A stretch of DNA of 64,000 nucleotides from CAYIHX01 sp964363305 (GCA_964363305.1 CAYIHX010000016.1:1-64000), one strand, 5' to 3'; counted from the first letter of the stretch, positions 43,400-53,285 are shown. Notes: generated by a model not told the origin, from the letters alone. Made by a program: numbers and translations.

Positions 43400-44065
43400 A
43401 TGTCGCTGACCCCGAAACAAAAAGAAATCCTCGACTACATCGAGAGCTTCGCTGCGGAACATGGATATGCCCCCTCCCAGCAAGAAATCGCTCAGCACTT
43501 CGGTTTTCGATCATTGGGGACCGTGCAGAACTACCTGGTCCGCCTCACTCGCCATGGGTTCTTGAAAAAGACCCTCAATGCGCGACGAGGCGCCCAAGTC
43601 GTTGGCAACCCGACGAACGTGGATCACCACACCACACCCTCCGCCACCTCTGCGTTGGCCGGGTCGGTCCCCCTCCCTCTCCTTGGACGAGTCGCTGCAG
43701 GACGGCCCATCGAAGCCGTCCTGCAGCTCGAGATGCTCGACGTTCCCACGACGATGCTGAAAGGGCCGAGCAGCGCTCATTTTGTCCTTCAGGTAAAGGG
43801 CGACTCGATGAGAGATGACGGAATTTTCGATGGTGATTTTGTCGTGATTCGGAAAACAGATCATGCTGAAAACGGGCAAACCGTCGTTGCCCTCGTCAAC
43901 AGCGAGGCCACCTTGAAAAAGTTTTTTCAACGCGGAAGTCGAATTGAGCTTCACCCCGCGAATCCTGCCTACCAGCCCTTCGTTTTTGAAGAAAACTCTG
44001 ATGAGAGTTTTCAGTTCAAAGTGGAAGGAATTTGTACCGGGCTGATTCGCAAGTTCGATCACTGA
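43400..44065 (+). CDS. lexA: LexA SOS repressor
   Basis: 221 residues. Winged HTH at 1-65 (LTPKQKEILDYIESF, APSQQEIAQHFGFRSLGTVQNYLVRL). The C-terminal peptidase domain has the Ala100-Gly101 cleavage site (GRVAAGRPIEA), Ser136 in VKGDSMRDDGI and Lys173 in EATLKKF. RecA-stimulated self-cleavage derepresses SOS genes. imuA begins 66 bases downstream and no separate operator is seen there, so lexA-imuA-imuB-dnaE2 may form one transcript. Confidence 0.95.
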   Translation: MSLTPKQKEILDYIESFAAEHGYAPSQQEIAQHFGFRSLGTVQNYLVRLTRHGFLKKTLNARRGAQVVGNPTNVDHHTTPSATSALAGSVPLPLLGRVAAGRPIEAVLQLEMLDVPTTMLKGPSSAHFVLQVKGDSMRDDGIFDGDFVVIRKTDHAENGQTVVALVNSEATLKKFFQRGSRIELHPANPAYQPFVFEENSDESFQFKVEGICTGLIRKFDH

Positions 44066-44131
44066 CGCAGGCAACGCAGTCAAAAACGTGACCTCAAAAA
44101 AGCTCGAACAAGGGCTAGGGAGGGCTTTACC

Positions 44132-44668
44132 TTGCAGAACGTACTCCAAAACAAAGGGGAACTCATTCCCTTCTCCCGAGAAAAGCGGCCGACCCTCTCC
44201 GAACTTCGAGAACTCCCAGGGCTGATCCAGGTGCCCCTCGAGGAGAACACCCTGGCCTGCTCCAAAGTCTCTGGAGGTATCCCGCGGGGTGCCATCACAG
44301 AAATCGCCCACAGCAACGGGAGCGGACGCACTCAAGTCTTCTTGCAACTCCTCCGAGAACATCCCCCTCTTCGCGCTGCCTGGGTTGAGCGCGAGCTGAG
44401 CCTGAACCCGGCTGCGCTGCCGCTTGAGGGGATCGACGTCGATCGTCTCTTTTTTGTCGAAGGAGGAGACCACCTCCTCTGGTCGACTCAGCAGCTTCTC
44501 CGGAGCCAACTTTTCCCCATTGTCGTGCTCGAGCGGGGTCAGAAATCTTTTTCTGACCAAGATCTTCGCCGCCTGCAAATCTTGGCGCATCAGGGCAATA
44601 CGGCCCTTTTACTGATGAGCGAGCGGCCCATGCTTCGCGCATCTTGGGTCTTCCGGAGGAAAGCATGA
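44132..44668 (+). CDS. imuA: ImuA-like protein of the mutagenesis cassette
   Basis: 178 residues from a TTG preceded by GGGAGGG. It has a RecA-like start (SGGIPRGAITEIAH, GRTQVFLQLL) in which the ATP-binding loop is degenerate, then LDVDRLFFVEG-like GIDVDRLFFVEGGD, as in ImuA/SulA-like partners. ImuA with ImuB and DnaE2 performs error-prone translesion synthesis. Four-base ATGA overlap with imuB. Confidence 0.8.
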   Translation: MQNVLQNKGELIPFSREKRPTLSELRELPGLIQVPLEENTLACSKVSGGIPRGAITEIAHSNGSGRTQVFLQLLREHPPLRAAWVERELSLNPAALPLEGIDVDRLFFVEGGDHLLWSTQQLLRSQLFPIVVLERGQKSFSDQDLRRLQILAHQGNTALLLMSERPMLRASWVFRRKA

Positions 44669-46125
44669 TGACCACCGACAGTCTCACCGATATCAACTCC
44701 GGAGCCGTCATTCCAAGGGTCCGGGCACCTCGAACGGTTGCTCTTTTCTTCTTCCCTCAGATCGAACCGGCGTTACAAAACAGAATCGCCGAGGCCTGCA
44801 TTCGATTTACGCCCCAAGTGGCGGTTCGAAAAAATGAAGCGATTTTTCTAGAAATCAGTCGCTGTAAAAATCTCTATACGGAAGAGGCACTCATTCGGAG
44901 AATTCAAAGCCTGATCAAACGTTTTGATCCCCTGCTCATTCAAAGGACAAGAATCGCATTCGCTCAAGACGCCGCTACGGCCCTGGCCTGTGCTCGTCAT
45001 CAAATGAGGCACCCAGAACGGCTTCCCCTCGAAGCTTTTTCTGACTATCTCAGCCCATTCAAGTTTGACCAAGAACTCACCAAGAAATGCGCAACCATCT
45101 TTTCATCCCTTCATAAGTTGGGAATCCAAAACCTTGGGCAATTCATTCAACTCCCCCTCCGATCCCTTCCTTCTCGCTTCTCGAAGGAGGGGCTGCGAAT
45201 CAGCGAACGCGTCCGAATGGCCTTTCATGAAGGCCTCGGAGATGCCTGGCCTGTGTTTCATCCGCCGGAGATCATCGAAGAGTTTGCCGATCTGTTTCAG
45301 GTTGAAACCCTCGATGCATGCAACACCCAGGAGATCTTGCTGTTTGCCCTTCGGCCCGCACTCGAACGACTCGCGGCCCGGCTCCATGCAAGAGGACTGC
45401 GCGTCACGGCTTTGGAGCTGCGGTTTGAATTGCTCCGTCGCGTCGGCCAGAGCCTGACCGAACGCAGCTGGCGCATCGACCTCCCGCTTCCGCAGGGAGG
45501 CGCGCGGGGACTCTTTCAAATTTTGCGGGACCGACTCGGAAACGAGCTGAGCCAAAACCCTCTCGCGGCACCGGTGAATCGACTCCACCTAAAAATAGTC
45601 GAAACGATGCCCGGCGCTGGTGCGCAGAAGGACTTTTTTCATCACCAGGAAGAAGAGGTGGAGGATTTTTCGTCTTTGGTTTCCCGGCTGACCGCCAAGC
45701 TGGGCGCCTTGAAAGTGTTTCACGCTGAACTCGTCAGTAGCCATCGCCCTGAAGCGGCTTGGCAAAAAACCCTCAAACCCTGGAAGGACAAATCGATGAC
45801 CCCCAAAGGACTCACCCTCAATCGCAGCTCGCTTCACTCTCTTTTTTCCGAGCGGCCGAATCGACTTCTCAAAAAACCGGTAAAACTGGTGATTGTCGGA
45901 GACTGGCTGATCACAAATGAAGCGCAAAACGAAACGGAGAACCGCTGGCAAGCCTTCGAATGGTCTGGCCCTGAACGCGTGAGCGGAGAGTGGTGGGAAC
46001 GCCGGGAAGACGGGCGTTCGGGATTCAAGCGAGACTACTACCGGGTCACCTCGATCAATGGCGAACAGCTTTGGGTCTACCAGACGCCACAGGACGAATT
46101 CTTTCTCCATGGCTACTTTGATTGA
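44665..46125 (+). CDS. imuB: ImuB, inactive Y-family polymerase-like adaptor
   Basis: 486 residues from ATG 44665 with GGAGGAAAGC as ribosome site. The N-terminal two thirds follow the Y-family fold (TVALFFFPQIEPALQ, IAFAQDAATALACARH, LHKLGIQNLGQFIQLPL, ERVRMAFHEGLGDAWP); the metal-binding acidic residues of DinB are absent at the start, as in known ImuB. The C-terminal region carries basic and Trp-rich segments (WWERREDGRSGFKRDYYRV). It recruits DnaE2 to the clamp. Overlaps dnaE2 by TTGA. Confidence 0.88.
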   Translation: MMTTDSLTDINSGAVIPRVRAPRTVALFFFPQIEPALQNRIAEACIRFTPQVAVRKNEAIFLEISRCKNLYTEEALIRRIQSLIKRFDPLLIQRTRIAFAQDAATALACARHQMRHPERLPLEAFSDYLSPFKFDQELTKKCATIFSSLHKLGIQNLGQFIQLPLRSLPSRFSKEGLRISERVRMAFHEGLGDAWPVFHPPEIIEEFADLFQVETLDACNTQEILLFALRPALERLAARLHARGLRVTALELRFELLRRVGQSLTERSWRIDLPLPQGGARGLFQILRDRLGNELSQNPLAAPVNRLHLKIVETMPGAGAQKDFFHHQEEEVEDFSSLVSRLTAKLGALKVFHAELVSSHRPEAAWQKTLKPWKDKSMTPKGLTLNRSSLHSLFSERPNRLLKKPVKLVIVGDWLITNEAQNETENRWQAFEWSGPERVSGEWWERREDGRSGFKRDYYRVTSINGEQLWVYQTPQDEFFLHGYFD

Positions 46126-49100
46126 ACTCTTCCTATGCTGAGCTGCAGGCCAAAACCTGCTTCTCCTTCCTCTCCGGCGCCTCACATCCTTCCGAAATGG
46201 TGGAGCGCGCAGCAGAACTCGGGCTGCGCGCGCTCGCCATCACGGATCTCAATGGAGTCTACGCGCTCCCCAAAGCCTTTCGCCAAGCCAAGCAGCACAC
46301 AGAAGTCAAGCTGATCAGCGGCGCAGAACTCACTCTTCGGGATCACCCACCGATCAGCTTTCTGGCAAAAAATCGAGCAGGCTATGGTCTTCTCTGCCGC
46401 ATGATCACCCGCGCACACGAAGGAAAGCCCAAGGGCAGGGCTTTTTTGGAATGGCACGAGATCTTGAGCTTCCTCGAACTTCCTGCTTCAGAGAGTCTCA
46501 TCGTGATTCCCAGTACCCGGCTGGATACGCTGGATCAAATTCAGTGGCGGGACCTCCGCGAACGCGCTGCCGATCGCATCCATCTTCCACTTCAGAGATT
46601 GCTCGACGGGCGAGACCGCTTACGCGCCGAACGAGTGCTCGCGCTTTCTCAGGAAAGTAACTTTCCGGTCTTTGCCAGCAACGACGCACATTACCACATC
46701 GGGGAGAGACGGATGCTCCATGATGTTTTGACCGCGACTCGAGTGCGCTCTTCTCTTCGAGAATCCGGCCGAAGTCTTTTCTCAAACGCCGAGCGCCACC
46801 TGAAGAGTCCTCAACAAATGGCGCGCCTTTTTTCTGACCTCCCCCACTGCCTCGAAAACAGTCTACAGATCGCGGACCAATGCTCCTTCTCGCTCAGCGA
46901 GCTACGCTACTTTTACCCTTCCGAGTGGATCCCCCCCCATTTCGATGCTTCCTCCTACTTGCGGCATCTCGTCGAGCAGGGCGAAAAAATGAGATACCCC
47001 GCCGGAACTCCCGCCAACGTTCAAAAACAGATTCAGCATGAGCTCAAACTCATCTCTGAGTTGAAATTCGCAGACTACTTTCTCACGATCTGGGAAATTG
47101 TCGATTTTGCCAGAAACCGAAACATTCTTTGTCAGGGGCGCGGATCAGCGGCGAATTCCATCGTCTGCTACTGCCTGGGCATCACGTCGGTTGATCCCGT
47201 TCGAATGGATCTTCTATTCGAGAGATTTATTTCGGCTGAACGCGGCGAACCCCCAGATATTGACGTCGACTTTGAACACGAACGCCGCGAGGAAGTCCTC
47301 CAACACGTCTATTCAAAGTATGGACGGGACCGCGCCGGAATGGTGGCCGCGATCATCACGTATCGAAGTCGACTCGCCATGCGAGAGGTTCATAAGGCGC
47401 TTGAGCTGGTAGCGCCAGCACCTCCGTCCGACCCTAGAACTGCCGTAGCCGCACGACTCGCTGATGACCTCCATGGTTTTCCACGACATCTGTCGATTCA
47501 CTCCGGTGGCTTCACGCTGTCCGCTCTGCCCATCATCGAGACCGTTCCCATTGAGCCGGCCCGCATGGAGGGACGCACCATCGTTCAATGGGATAAAGAA
47601 GATCTTGAGATCGTCGGTCTCCTCAAGGTTGACCTTCTCTCTCTGGGCATACTCAGCGCCATCCGAAAAACGCTCGCGCTGATTCCAGGAATGACTTTTT
47701 CTACCATCCCGGCGGAAGACCCGGCCACCTACTCCATGATTCAGAGGGCCGATACGGTTGGAACCTTCCAAATCGAATCGCGGGCGCAGATGAGCATGCT
47801 TCCGCGCCTGAAGCCCAAAACGTTCTACGATCTGGTGATCCAAGTTGCGATTGTGCGGCCCGGGCCGATTCAAGGCGGCATGGTCCATCCCTATCTGAGG
47901 CGTCGACGCGGCGAGGAGCCCATCGACATGCCTCACCCTCTACTTCAGCCCATCCTGGGAAGAACGCTGGGCGTTCCGATTTTTCAGGAGCAAGTGATGA
48001 AGATGGCCATCGTCCTCGCTCGCTTCACGCCGGGAGAGGCCGATCAGCTGCGGCGGGCCATCGGGGCCTGGAGATCCAGCGGAGAAATCGATCGGCTCGG
48101 TCGAAAGCTCATGGAGCGTCTTCTTGAAGCGGGCCTCCCTCAGGAGTTCGTGGATCGAATTTTCAAACAGATCCACGGGTTTGCGGAGTATGGCTTCCCG
48201 GAATCTCACGCGGCCTCCTTCGCGCTCATCGCCTACGCATCCGCCTATCTCAAATGCCACCATCCGACTGAATTTGCCTGTGGCCTGATCAACTCCCAAC
48301 CCATGGGCTTCTATTCGAACGCGACTCTGGTGCATGATGCAAAACGGCATGGCTCCCGGATTCTTCCCGTTCATCCCCATCTTTCTGAATGGGACTGCGT
48401 AATGGAAGAAGGCGCGCTTCGCCTCGGCTTCCGTGTTGTAAACGGCCTCGGAGCGGAGGATGCGAAAGCCCTCATCGAAAAAAGGAAGCAACAACCCTTT
48501 CGGAACCTTCCTGATTTCGTCTCTCGGACCCAACTCCGACTTTCCGTACTCCAGGCGCTTGCACTGAGTGGTGCCTTTCTCTGCTTCGGGAGAGAGCCTC
48601 GCGATGCGCTTTGGGATGTGCTGGCCTACACCTCCGATCTACTGAAGGATGACCCACGGGATTCCTCCCCAGAGAGGCAGCTCAGTCTTTTTTCAAAAGC
48701 CCCTGAATCCTGGATTTCTGCCGAGCCAAACCTGAAATTCAGCAGTCTCTCCTACCCAGAGACCCTCCAGGCGGATTACACGGCCTATTCACTTTCTACT
48801 CAGGGCCACCCCATGAGCGCGCTTCGGCTTCAACGCCCGGACCTTCCAGGCGCGACTTCACAGTGGCTCAAAGCGCGCGGAACCAACGGTCAACGGATCT
48901 CGCTCGCGGGGATGGTCATCATCCGCCAAAGGCCCCCGACCGCCAAAGGCACTTGCTTTGCCACGCTTGAGGACGAGCACGGATTCATTGATCTGATCTT
49001 TCATGCTTCGATCTATGAGAAATTCGAAGAGACCTTTTGGAGAGCTTCCTTTTTCATCGTCACGGGCTCACTCCAGGTGGACGGTCACGCGATCAGCCTG

Positions 49101-49127
49101 ATCGTGAAGAACCTCCAGCCCGCCTGA
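46122..49127 (+). CDS. dnaE2: Error-prone DNA polymerase DnaE2
   Basis: 1001 residues from a TTG within the imuB stop. PHP domain at the N-terminus (YAELQAKTCFSFLSGASHP, ITDLNGVYALP), polymerase core with the catalytic aspartates in PPDIDVDFEHERREEV (about 385), CQGRGSAANSIVCYCLG before it, ESHAASFALIAYASAYLKCHHP near 700, and a C-terminal OB fold (ISLAGMVIIRQRPPTAKG). DnaE2 is shorter than DnaE1 and depends on ImuA and ImuB. Some PHP metal ligands appear altered, as is usual in DnaE2. Confidence 0.95.
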   Translation: MNSSYAELQAKTCFSFLSGASHPSEMVERAAELGLRALAITDLNGVYALPKAFRQAKQHTEVKLISGAELTLRDHPPISFLAKNRAGYGLLCRMITRAHEGKPKGRAFLEWHEILSFLELPASESLIVIPSTRLDTLDQIQWRDLRERAADRIHLPLQRLLDGRDRLRAERVLALSQESNFPVFASNDAHYHIGERRMLHDVLTATRVRSSLRESGRSLFSNAERHLKSPQQMARLFSDLPHCLENSLQIADQCSFSLSELRYFYPSEWIPPHFDASSYLRHLVEQGEKMRYPAGTPANVQKQIQHELKLISELKFADYFLTIWEIVDFARNRNILCQGRGSAANSIVCYCLGITSVDPVRMDLLFERFISAERGEPPDIDVDFEHERREEVLQHVYSKYGRDRAGMVAAIITYRSRLAMREVHKALELVAPAPPSDPRTAVAARLADDLHGFPRHLSIHSGGFTLSALPIIETVPIEPARMEGRTIVQWDKEDLEIVGLLKVDLLSLGILSAIRKTLALIPGMTFSTIPAEDPATYSMIQRADTVGTFQIESRAQMSMLPRLKPKTFYDLVIQVAIVRPGPIQGGMVHPYLRRRRGEEPIDMPHPLLQPILGRTLGVPIFQEQVMKMAIVLARFTPGEADQLRRAIGAWRSSGEIDRLGRKLMERLLEAGLPQEFVDRIFKQIHGFAEYGFPESHAASFALIAYASAYLKCHHPTEFACGLINSQPMGFYSNATLVHDAKRHGSRILPVHPHLSEWDCVMEEGALRLGFRVVNGLGAEDAKALIEKRKQQPFRNLPDFVSRTQLRLSVLQALALSGAFLCFGREPRDALWDVLAYTSDLLKDDPRDSSPERQLSLFSKAPESWISAEPNLKFSSLSYPETLQADYTAYSLSTQGHPMSALRLQRPDLPGATSQWLKARGTNGQRISLAGMVIIRQRPPTAKGTCFATLEDEHGFIDLIFHASIYEKFEETFWRASFFIVTGSLQVDGHAISLIVKNLQPA

Positions 49128-49169
49128 TTTCCTCTTCTCGCATCTTCGGAAAGCCACTAAAGTACCTTC

Positions 49170-51188
49170 ATGAAGACCAGCGACCCGAAGTTCGCCGAAG
49201 CGATTCTTACCGGAATTCCCCCAGAACTCCCCCCGCGACGCCCCCTCGATACCAGCGTGAGTCACGCTCCCAAAAGAAGAGAGATCCTCACTCCGGACGA
49301 AAAACGCCTGGCCGTCCGGAATGCCCTCCGCTATTTCGATCATCGTCACCATGAAGTGCTCGCGAAAGAGTTCGCGGCCGAGCTCAATGCCCATGGTCGA
49401 ATCTACATGCATCGTTTTCGCCCCGCCTACGAGATGCACGCCCGGCCTTGGGATGAATATCCGCATCGCTCACAGCAGGCCGCGGCGATCATGCTCATGT
49501 TGCAGAACAACCTCGACCCCGCCGTCGCGCAACACCCACACGAGCTCATCACCTACGGTGGAAACGGCAGCGTCTTCCAGAACTGGGCGCAGTACCTTCT
49601 GACGATTCAATATCTCGCTACCATGACGGACGAACAAACCTTGGTGCTCTACTCAGGACACCCGCTCGGTCTCTTTCCCTCCCATCCCGAGGCACCCCGA
49701 GTCGTCGTCACCAACGGGATGATGATTCCAAACTACTCGAAACCAGATGACTGGGAACGATTCAACGCACTGGGCGTCACTCAATATGGTCAGATGACGG
49801 CCGGCTCTTTCATGTATATCGGTCCGCAGGGAATCGTCCACGGCACCACCATCACCGTGCTGAACGCCGGACGCATGTTTCAAAAGGACAAGGGCTCCCT
49901 CGCTGGAAAAATCTTCGTCTCCTCTGGCTTAGGCGGCATGTCGGGCGCGCAGGCAAAGGCGGCCGTCATCGCCGGGGCCATCGGCGTCATCGCGGAGATC
50001 GATCCCAACGCGGTAGAAAAACGCCACACTCAGGGGTGGGTTGACGAAGTGTATTCCGACCTCGCGGAGCTCGTCGACCGAGTGGAGACGGCAAAAGCCA
50101 GAAAAGAAGCTGTTTCGTTGGCCTATCGGGGCAACATCGTCGATCTCTGGGAGTTCTTTGCGGCCAACTCTATTGATGTCGCACTCGGCTCGGATCAAAC
50201 CTCGCTCCATAACCCCTGGGCGGGCGGCTACTACCCTGCCGGACTCAGCTTTGAAGCTTCTCAAAGTCTGATGACTGAAAACCCCGCCGCCTTCAAAACC
50301 GCCGTGCAAGATTCTCTGCGACGGCAAATCAAGGCCATCGACCTGCTGTGCGAGCGAGGAATGTATTTCTTTGATTACGGAAATGCCTTTCTGCTCGAAG
50401 CTTCGCGCGCTGGGGCGCCCATCGTCCGGCCTGATGGTACCTTTCGATATCCTTCCTACGTGCAAGACATTCTCGGCCCACTCTGCTTCGATTACGGTTT
50501 CGGGCCCTTCCGCTGGGTATGCGCAAGCTCTGAGGAATCCGATCTCGTCGCCACTGATCGCATCGCCGCCGAAACCCTTGAACGCCTCCTGCAAACTGCT
50601 CCGCCGGAAATTCAATCTCAGATGCAAGACAACTTGAACTGGATTCGCGCCGCCAAAGAAAACAAATTGGTCATAGGCTCGAAGGCCAGGATTCTCTATG
50701 CTGACAGCGATGGACGTATCGAAATCGCAAAAGCGTTCAACGACGCGATTCGCAAGGGCGACATTCAGGGCCCGATCGTCTTAGGGCGAGACCATCATGA
50801 CGTCTCGGGGACCGACTCCCCCTTCCGCGAGACATCGAATATATACGATGGTTCTCGTTTCACTGCGGACATGGCTGTCCAAAATTTCGTGGGCGATTCC
50901 TTTCGAGGCGCTACCTGGGTTTCGCTGCATAACGGCGGCGGCGTGGGCTGGGGGGAAGTGATCAACGGAGGCTTCGGTCTGGTCCTCGACGGAAGCGTAA
51001 ACGCCGAGCGCCGACTCTCCTCCCTGTTGTTTTGGGACGTCAACAATGGGATCGCGCGCAGAGGCTGGGCTCGAAATCCGGGGGCGCTCTTCGCCATCCA
51101 GAAAGCCATGGAACAAGAGCACCGCCTGAGGGTCACTCTTCCCGAACTCGTGCAGGATTCCCTCCTCAAGGATCTCTTCTCGAATTAA
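49170..51188 (+). CDS. hutU: Urocanate hydratase (long form)
   Basis: 672 residues, close to the long urocanase form and longer than the roughly 560-residue Pseudomonas type. Visible blocks: ITYGGNGSVFQNWAQYLL, LVLYSGHPLGLFPSHPEAPRVVVTNGMMIPNYS, FVSSGLGGMSGAQAKAA for NAD+, LGSDQTSLHNPWAGGYYP, and DETDSPFRETS-like GTDSPFRETSNIYDGSRFTAD. It converts urocanate to imidazolone propionate in histidine breakdown. No hutH, hutI or hutG is adjacent; it lies 42 bases after dnaE2. Confidence 0.95.
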   Translation: MKTSDPKFAEAILTGIPPELPPRRPLDTSVSHAPKRREILTPDEKRLAVRNALRYFDHRHHEVLAKEFAAELNAHGRIYMHRFRPAYEMHARPWDEYPHRSQQAAAIMLMLQNNLDPAVAQHPHELITYGGNGSVFQNWAQYLLTIQYLATMTDEQTLVLYSGHPLGLFPSHPEAPRVVVTNGMMIPNYSKPDDWERFNALGVTQYGQMTAGSFMYIGPQGIVHGTTITVLNAGRMFQKDKGSLAGKIFVSSGLGGMSGAQAKAAVIAGAIGVIAEIDPNAVEKRHTQGWVDEVYSDLAELVDRVETAKARKEAVSLAYRGNIVDLWEFFAANSIDVALGSDQTSLHNPWAGGYYPAGLSFEASQSLMTENPAAFKTAVQDSLRRQIKAIDLLCERGMYFFDYGNAFLLEASRAGAPIVRPDGTFRYPSYVQDILGPLCFDYGFGPFRWVCASSEESDLVATDRIAAETLERLLQTAPPEIQSQMQDNLNWIRAAKENKLVIGSKARILYADSDGRIEIAKAFNDAIRKGDIQGPIVLGRDHHDVSGTDSPFRETSNIYDGSRFTADMAVQNFVGDSFRGATWVSLHNGGGVGWGEVINGGFGLVLDGSVNAERRLSSLLFWDVNNGIARRGWARNPGALFAIQKAMEQEHRLRVTLPELVQDSLLKDLFSN

Positions 51189-51281
51189 TGGCCCACCCAT
51201 CGGGTCAAAAAACTGACAGATCGAAAAAACTTGGGAGATTGCCCATCCGGTGCTGTCATAGAGATTCGGAGGCTCGCGTTC

Positions 51282-52127
51282 ATGGAAGAGCGTCGGTTTC
51301 AATCTTGGGTCCCTGTTCTCATCGGAGCTATTCTCGCCCTCAGCGGGTGCGCTACGCTCAATAACCTGGGCAGGCCGAGTCCCACTTATGCGGAGCAGAA
51401 GATTCGCTGTCCCCTCGGCTCCACGCTCGCGGGATTTCCACCGCCCATCGGTAGCGAAATCTACTGCGTCGAGAAGGATCGCGATGGTCAACTCGTACGA
51501 TCCGGACCCTCGATCTCCTGGTACTCCGAGAAAAAGAAGTACCAAGAGGGTGACTATATAGCTGATGAAAAAGATGGTCTCTGGATTTCCTGGCACGAGA
51601 ACGGTCAGAAGATGGAAGAGACTCAGTTCATCCACGGAAAAAGGGAAGGCCTCTGGACGCTCTGGCTGCCCGACGGAACCAAAAAGTTCGCGGGTAATTA
51701 CACGCGGGATGAAATGAACGGCGTGATGCGGGAATGGAACGAAAAAGAAATTCTCATCAAGGAGATTCCGTACCTCGCTGGAAAGAAAAATGGGCAGGGA
51801 CGCATGTATCATCCGGACGGTTCGCTGCTAGCACTCGCCGACTTCGAGAACGACCAGATGCAGGGACGAGAAATTCGGTACTGGCCCAACGGTAATTCGG
51901 CCAGAGAGGCCTTTTTCAAAAAAGGCATCGTCGATGGGCAAGTGACGCAATGGCATGAGAATGGAAATGCGAAATCCGTCGCTCAAGTAAAAAATGGCCG
52001 AATTGACGGCATCGTATCCTACTGGGACCCCTCAGGAATTCCCCTTGGTGAAGCTGTCTATGAAAACGACCGCCTGATCCGTTCACATGCGGCTCCGACT
52101 CGAAATCCAAACAAAGCCGGGGAATAA
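51282..52127 (+). CDS. Lipoprotein with MORN-like (YwqK) repeats
   Basis: 281 residues from ATG 51282 with CGGAGG upstream. Lipobox LALSGC near residue 20. From about residue 85 to the end are tandem units of 20-24 residues of the form G.W..W..NG.....F..G...G (DGLWISWHENGQKMEETQF, GLWTLWLPDGTKKFAGNY, VTQWHENGNAKSVAQVKNG). Seven or so units are readable. MORN repeats bind lipids or proteins; the role here is unknown, though outer-membrane attachment is likely. Confidence 0.85.
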   Translation: MEERRFQSWVPVLIGAILALSGCATLNNLGRPSPTYAEQKIRCPLGSTLAGFPPPIGSEIYCVEKDRDGQLVRSGPSISWYSEKKKYQEGDYIADEKDGLWISWHENGQKMEETQFIHGKREGLWTLWLPDGTKKFAGNYTRDEMNGVMREWNEKEILIKEIPYLAGKKNGQGRMYHPDGSLLALADFENDQMQGREIRYWPNGNSAREAFFKKGIVDGQVTQWHENGNAKSVAQVKNGRIDGIVSYWDPSGIPLGEAVYENDRLIRSHAAPTRNPNKAGE

Positions 52128-52137
52128 TGAGCTTGTC

Positions 52138-52162
52138 ATATATAACGCATTGCGTTATATAT
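52138..52162 (+). repeat. 25-base perfect palindrome
   Basis: ATATATAACGCA-T-TGCGTTATATAT, arms 52138-52149 and 52151-52162 around one base, 10 bases after the MORN gene and 7 bases before the ATG of the next. It could be an operator, a hairpin blocking translation, or a terminator without T-run. Confidence 0.7.
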
Positions 52163-52169
52163 CTGCCCG

Positions 52170-53285
52170 ATGCGGCTTCCTTTCTCGCTCCTGCTCGGAC
52201 TCCTCACCTGTACTGGCGCCTTCGCCCAAACACCGGGCGCCGAGTCGCTTGCTCTCAGAAAATGGACCGCGGAAACCCCATCGCTGACTCAAGCGCTCCA
52301 GAAAAATCTCCGGGATCGCGGCCTCCCCGACATCATTCTCGCGGAACCCCAACTCGGAATCGAAGAAGGACAAGTGAGAATCGACCTCCTGAATCACGAC
52401 CTCCGATACCACTCGGCATTCCTCGTCCCCATTCACCTTTCGGAGCCAGAAATTCAGGAACGAATCTCTCGACTCGCCGATATCGCAGCAGATGACTTTC
52501 TAGAAAAAACTGAACGCAGAGCAGAATTAGAAAGTAGAGTCTCCGTCTCCGAGCCGTCACCTCTTCAGGGATCCCGTGGTCCCATGGTTGAAGCGGCCCC
52601 CGAGGCTGGCGCTCGCTTAGGCGTTGGAGACATGCCTATTTTTAATTTGTGGACCGAGCTGCCCGGCATTTCGGCTGGCGAAAATCGGCAATGGCTAAGA
52701 ACCCGAATCGCAGTCGACGGCGCCCTGAGCAGATCCAATCAAGAACTCAGAGACGCAATCCTCGTCACTCGGCTCTCCACAACCGTCTTCAGTATTCAAT
52801 TTAATCACGAAGGAACCCTCGCGGGCGCCCCCCTGTACACAGCCACTCGCTTCGACCTCGGCACGCTCGATGCCGCCATCCGCTGGGACGGCGTCGCTAC
52901 AACAGGACGCATCGACGTCAACCCACTCCAAATAACGCATAGCGGCCTTCTTCAAATTCACCGCGACATCGCCCTCTATTATGAAATGAGCGTTCGGGTG
53001 GGCATGAGAGTCTTCGAAGAAGCACTCCCCACTGTTCGCGCCGTCCTCGGCGGAAGCGCCCGGGTCGGACTGCTTTTTAATAACCAGTTTTTCATTGAAG
53101 CCTCAACCCAGGCGGCAACTGACTTTCATGAGCAACGCTGGATGACGTTTACCGGCGCCATCGGCTGGAAACTCAGCGACAGCGTCACGCTGCTGGCAGG
53201 ACTTACCCACTCGCCGGCGATCGATCGTATGTTCGCCGGTACCGGTGGATGGTGTTTCTTTATCGGGATCACGATCATTTTCTAG
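52170..53285 (+). CDS. Exported protein with C-terminal outer-membrane barrel-like region
   Basis: 371 residues with a clear signal peptide (LLLGLLTCTGAFAQ). The middle is helical and hydrophilic; the last 180 residues consist of short amphipathic strands (LYTATRFDLGTLDAAIRW, LYYEMSVRVGMRVF, FFIEASTQAATDF, MTFTGAIGWKLSD, CFFIGITIIF), ending in phenylalanine as barrels do. No ribosome site is visible because the palindrome lies just before the start. Function unknown. Confidence 0.7.
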   Translation: MRLPFSLLLGLLTCTGAFAQTPGAESLALRKWTAETPSLTQALQKNLRDRGLPDIILAEPQLGIEEGQVRIDLLNHDLRYHSAFLVPIHLSEPEIQERISRLADIAADDFLEKTERRAELESRVSVSEPSPLQGSRGPMVEAAPEAGARLGVGDMPIFNLWTELPGISAGENRQWLRTRIAVDGALSRSNQELRDAILVTRLSTTVFSIQFNHEGTLAGAPLYTATRFDLGTLDAAIRWDGVATTGRIDVNPLQITHSGLLQIHRDIALYYEMSVRVGMRVFEEALPTVRAVLGGSARVGLLFNNQFFIEASTQAATDFHEQRWMTFTGAIGWKLSDSVTLLAGLTHSPAIDRMFAGTGGWCFFIGITIIF

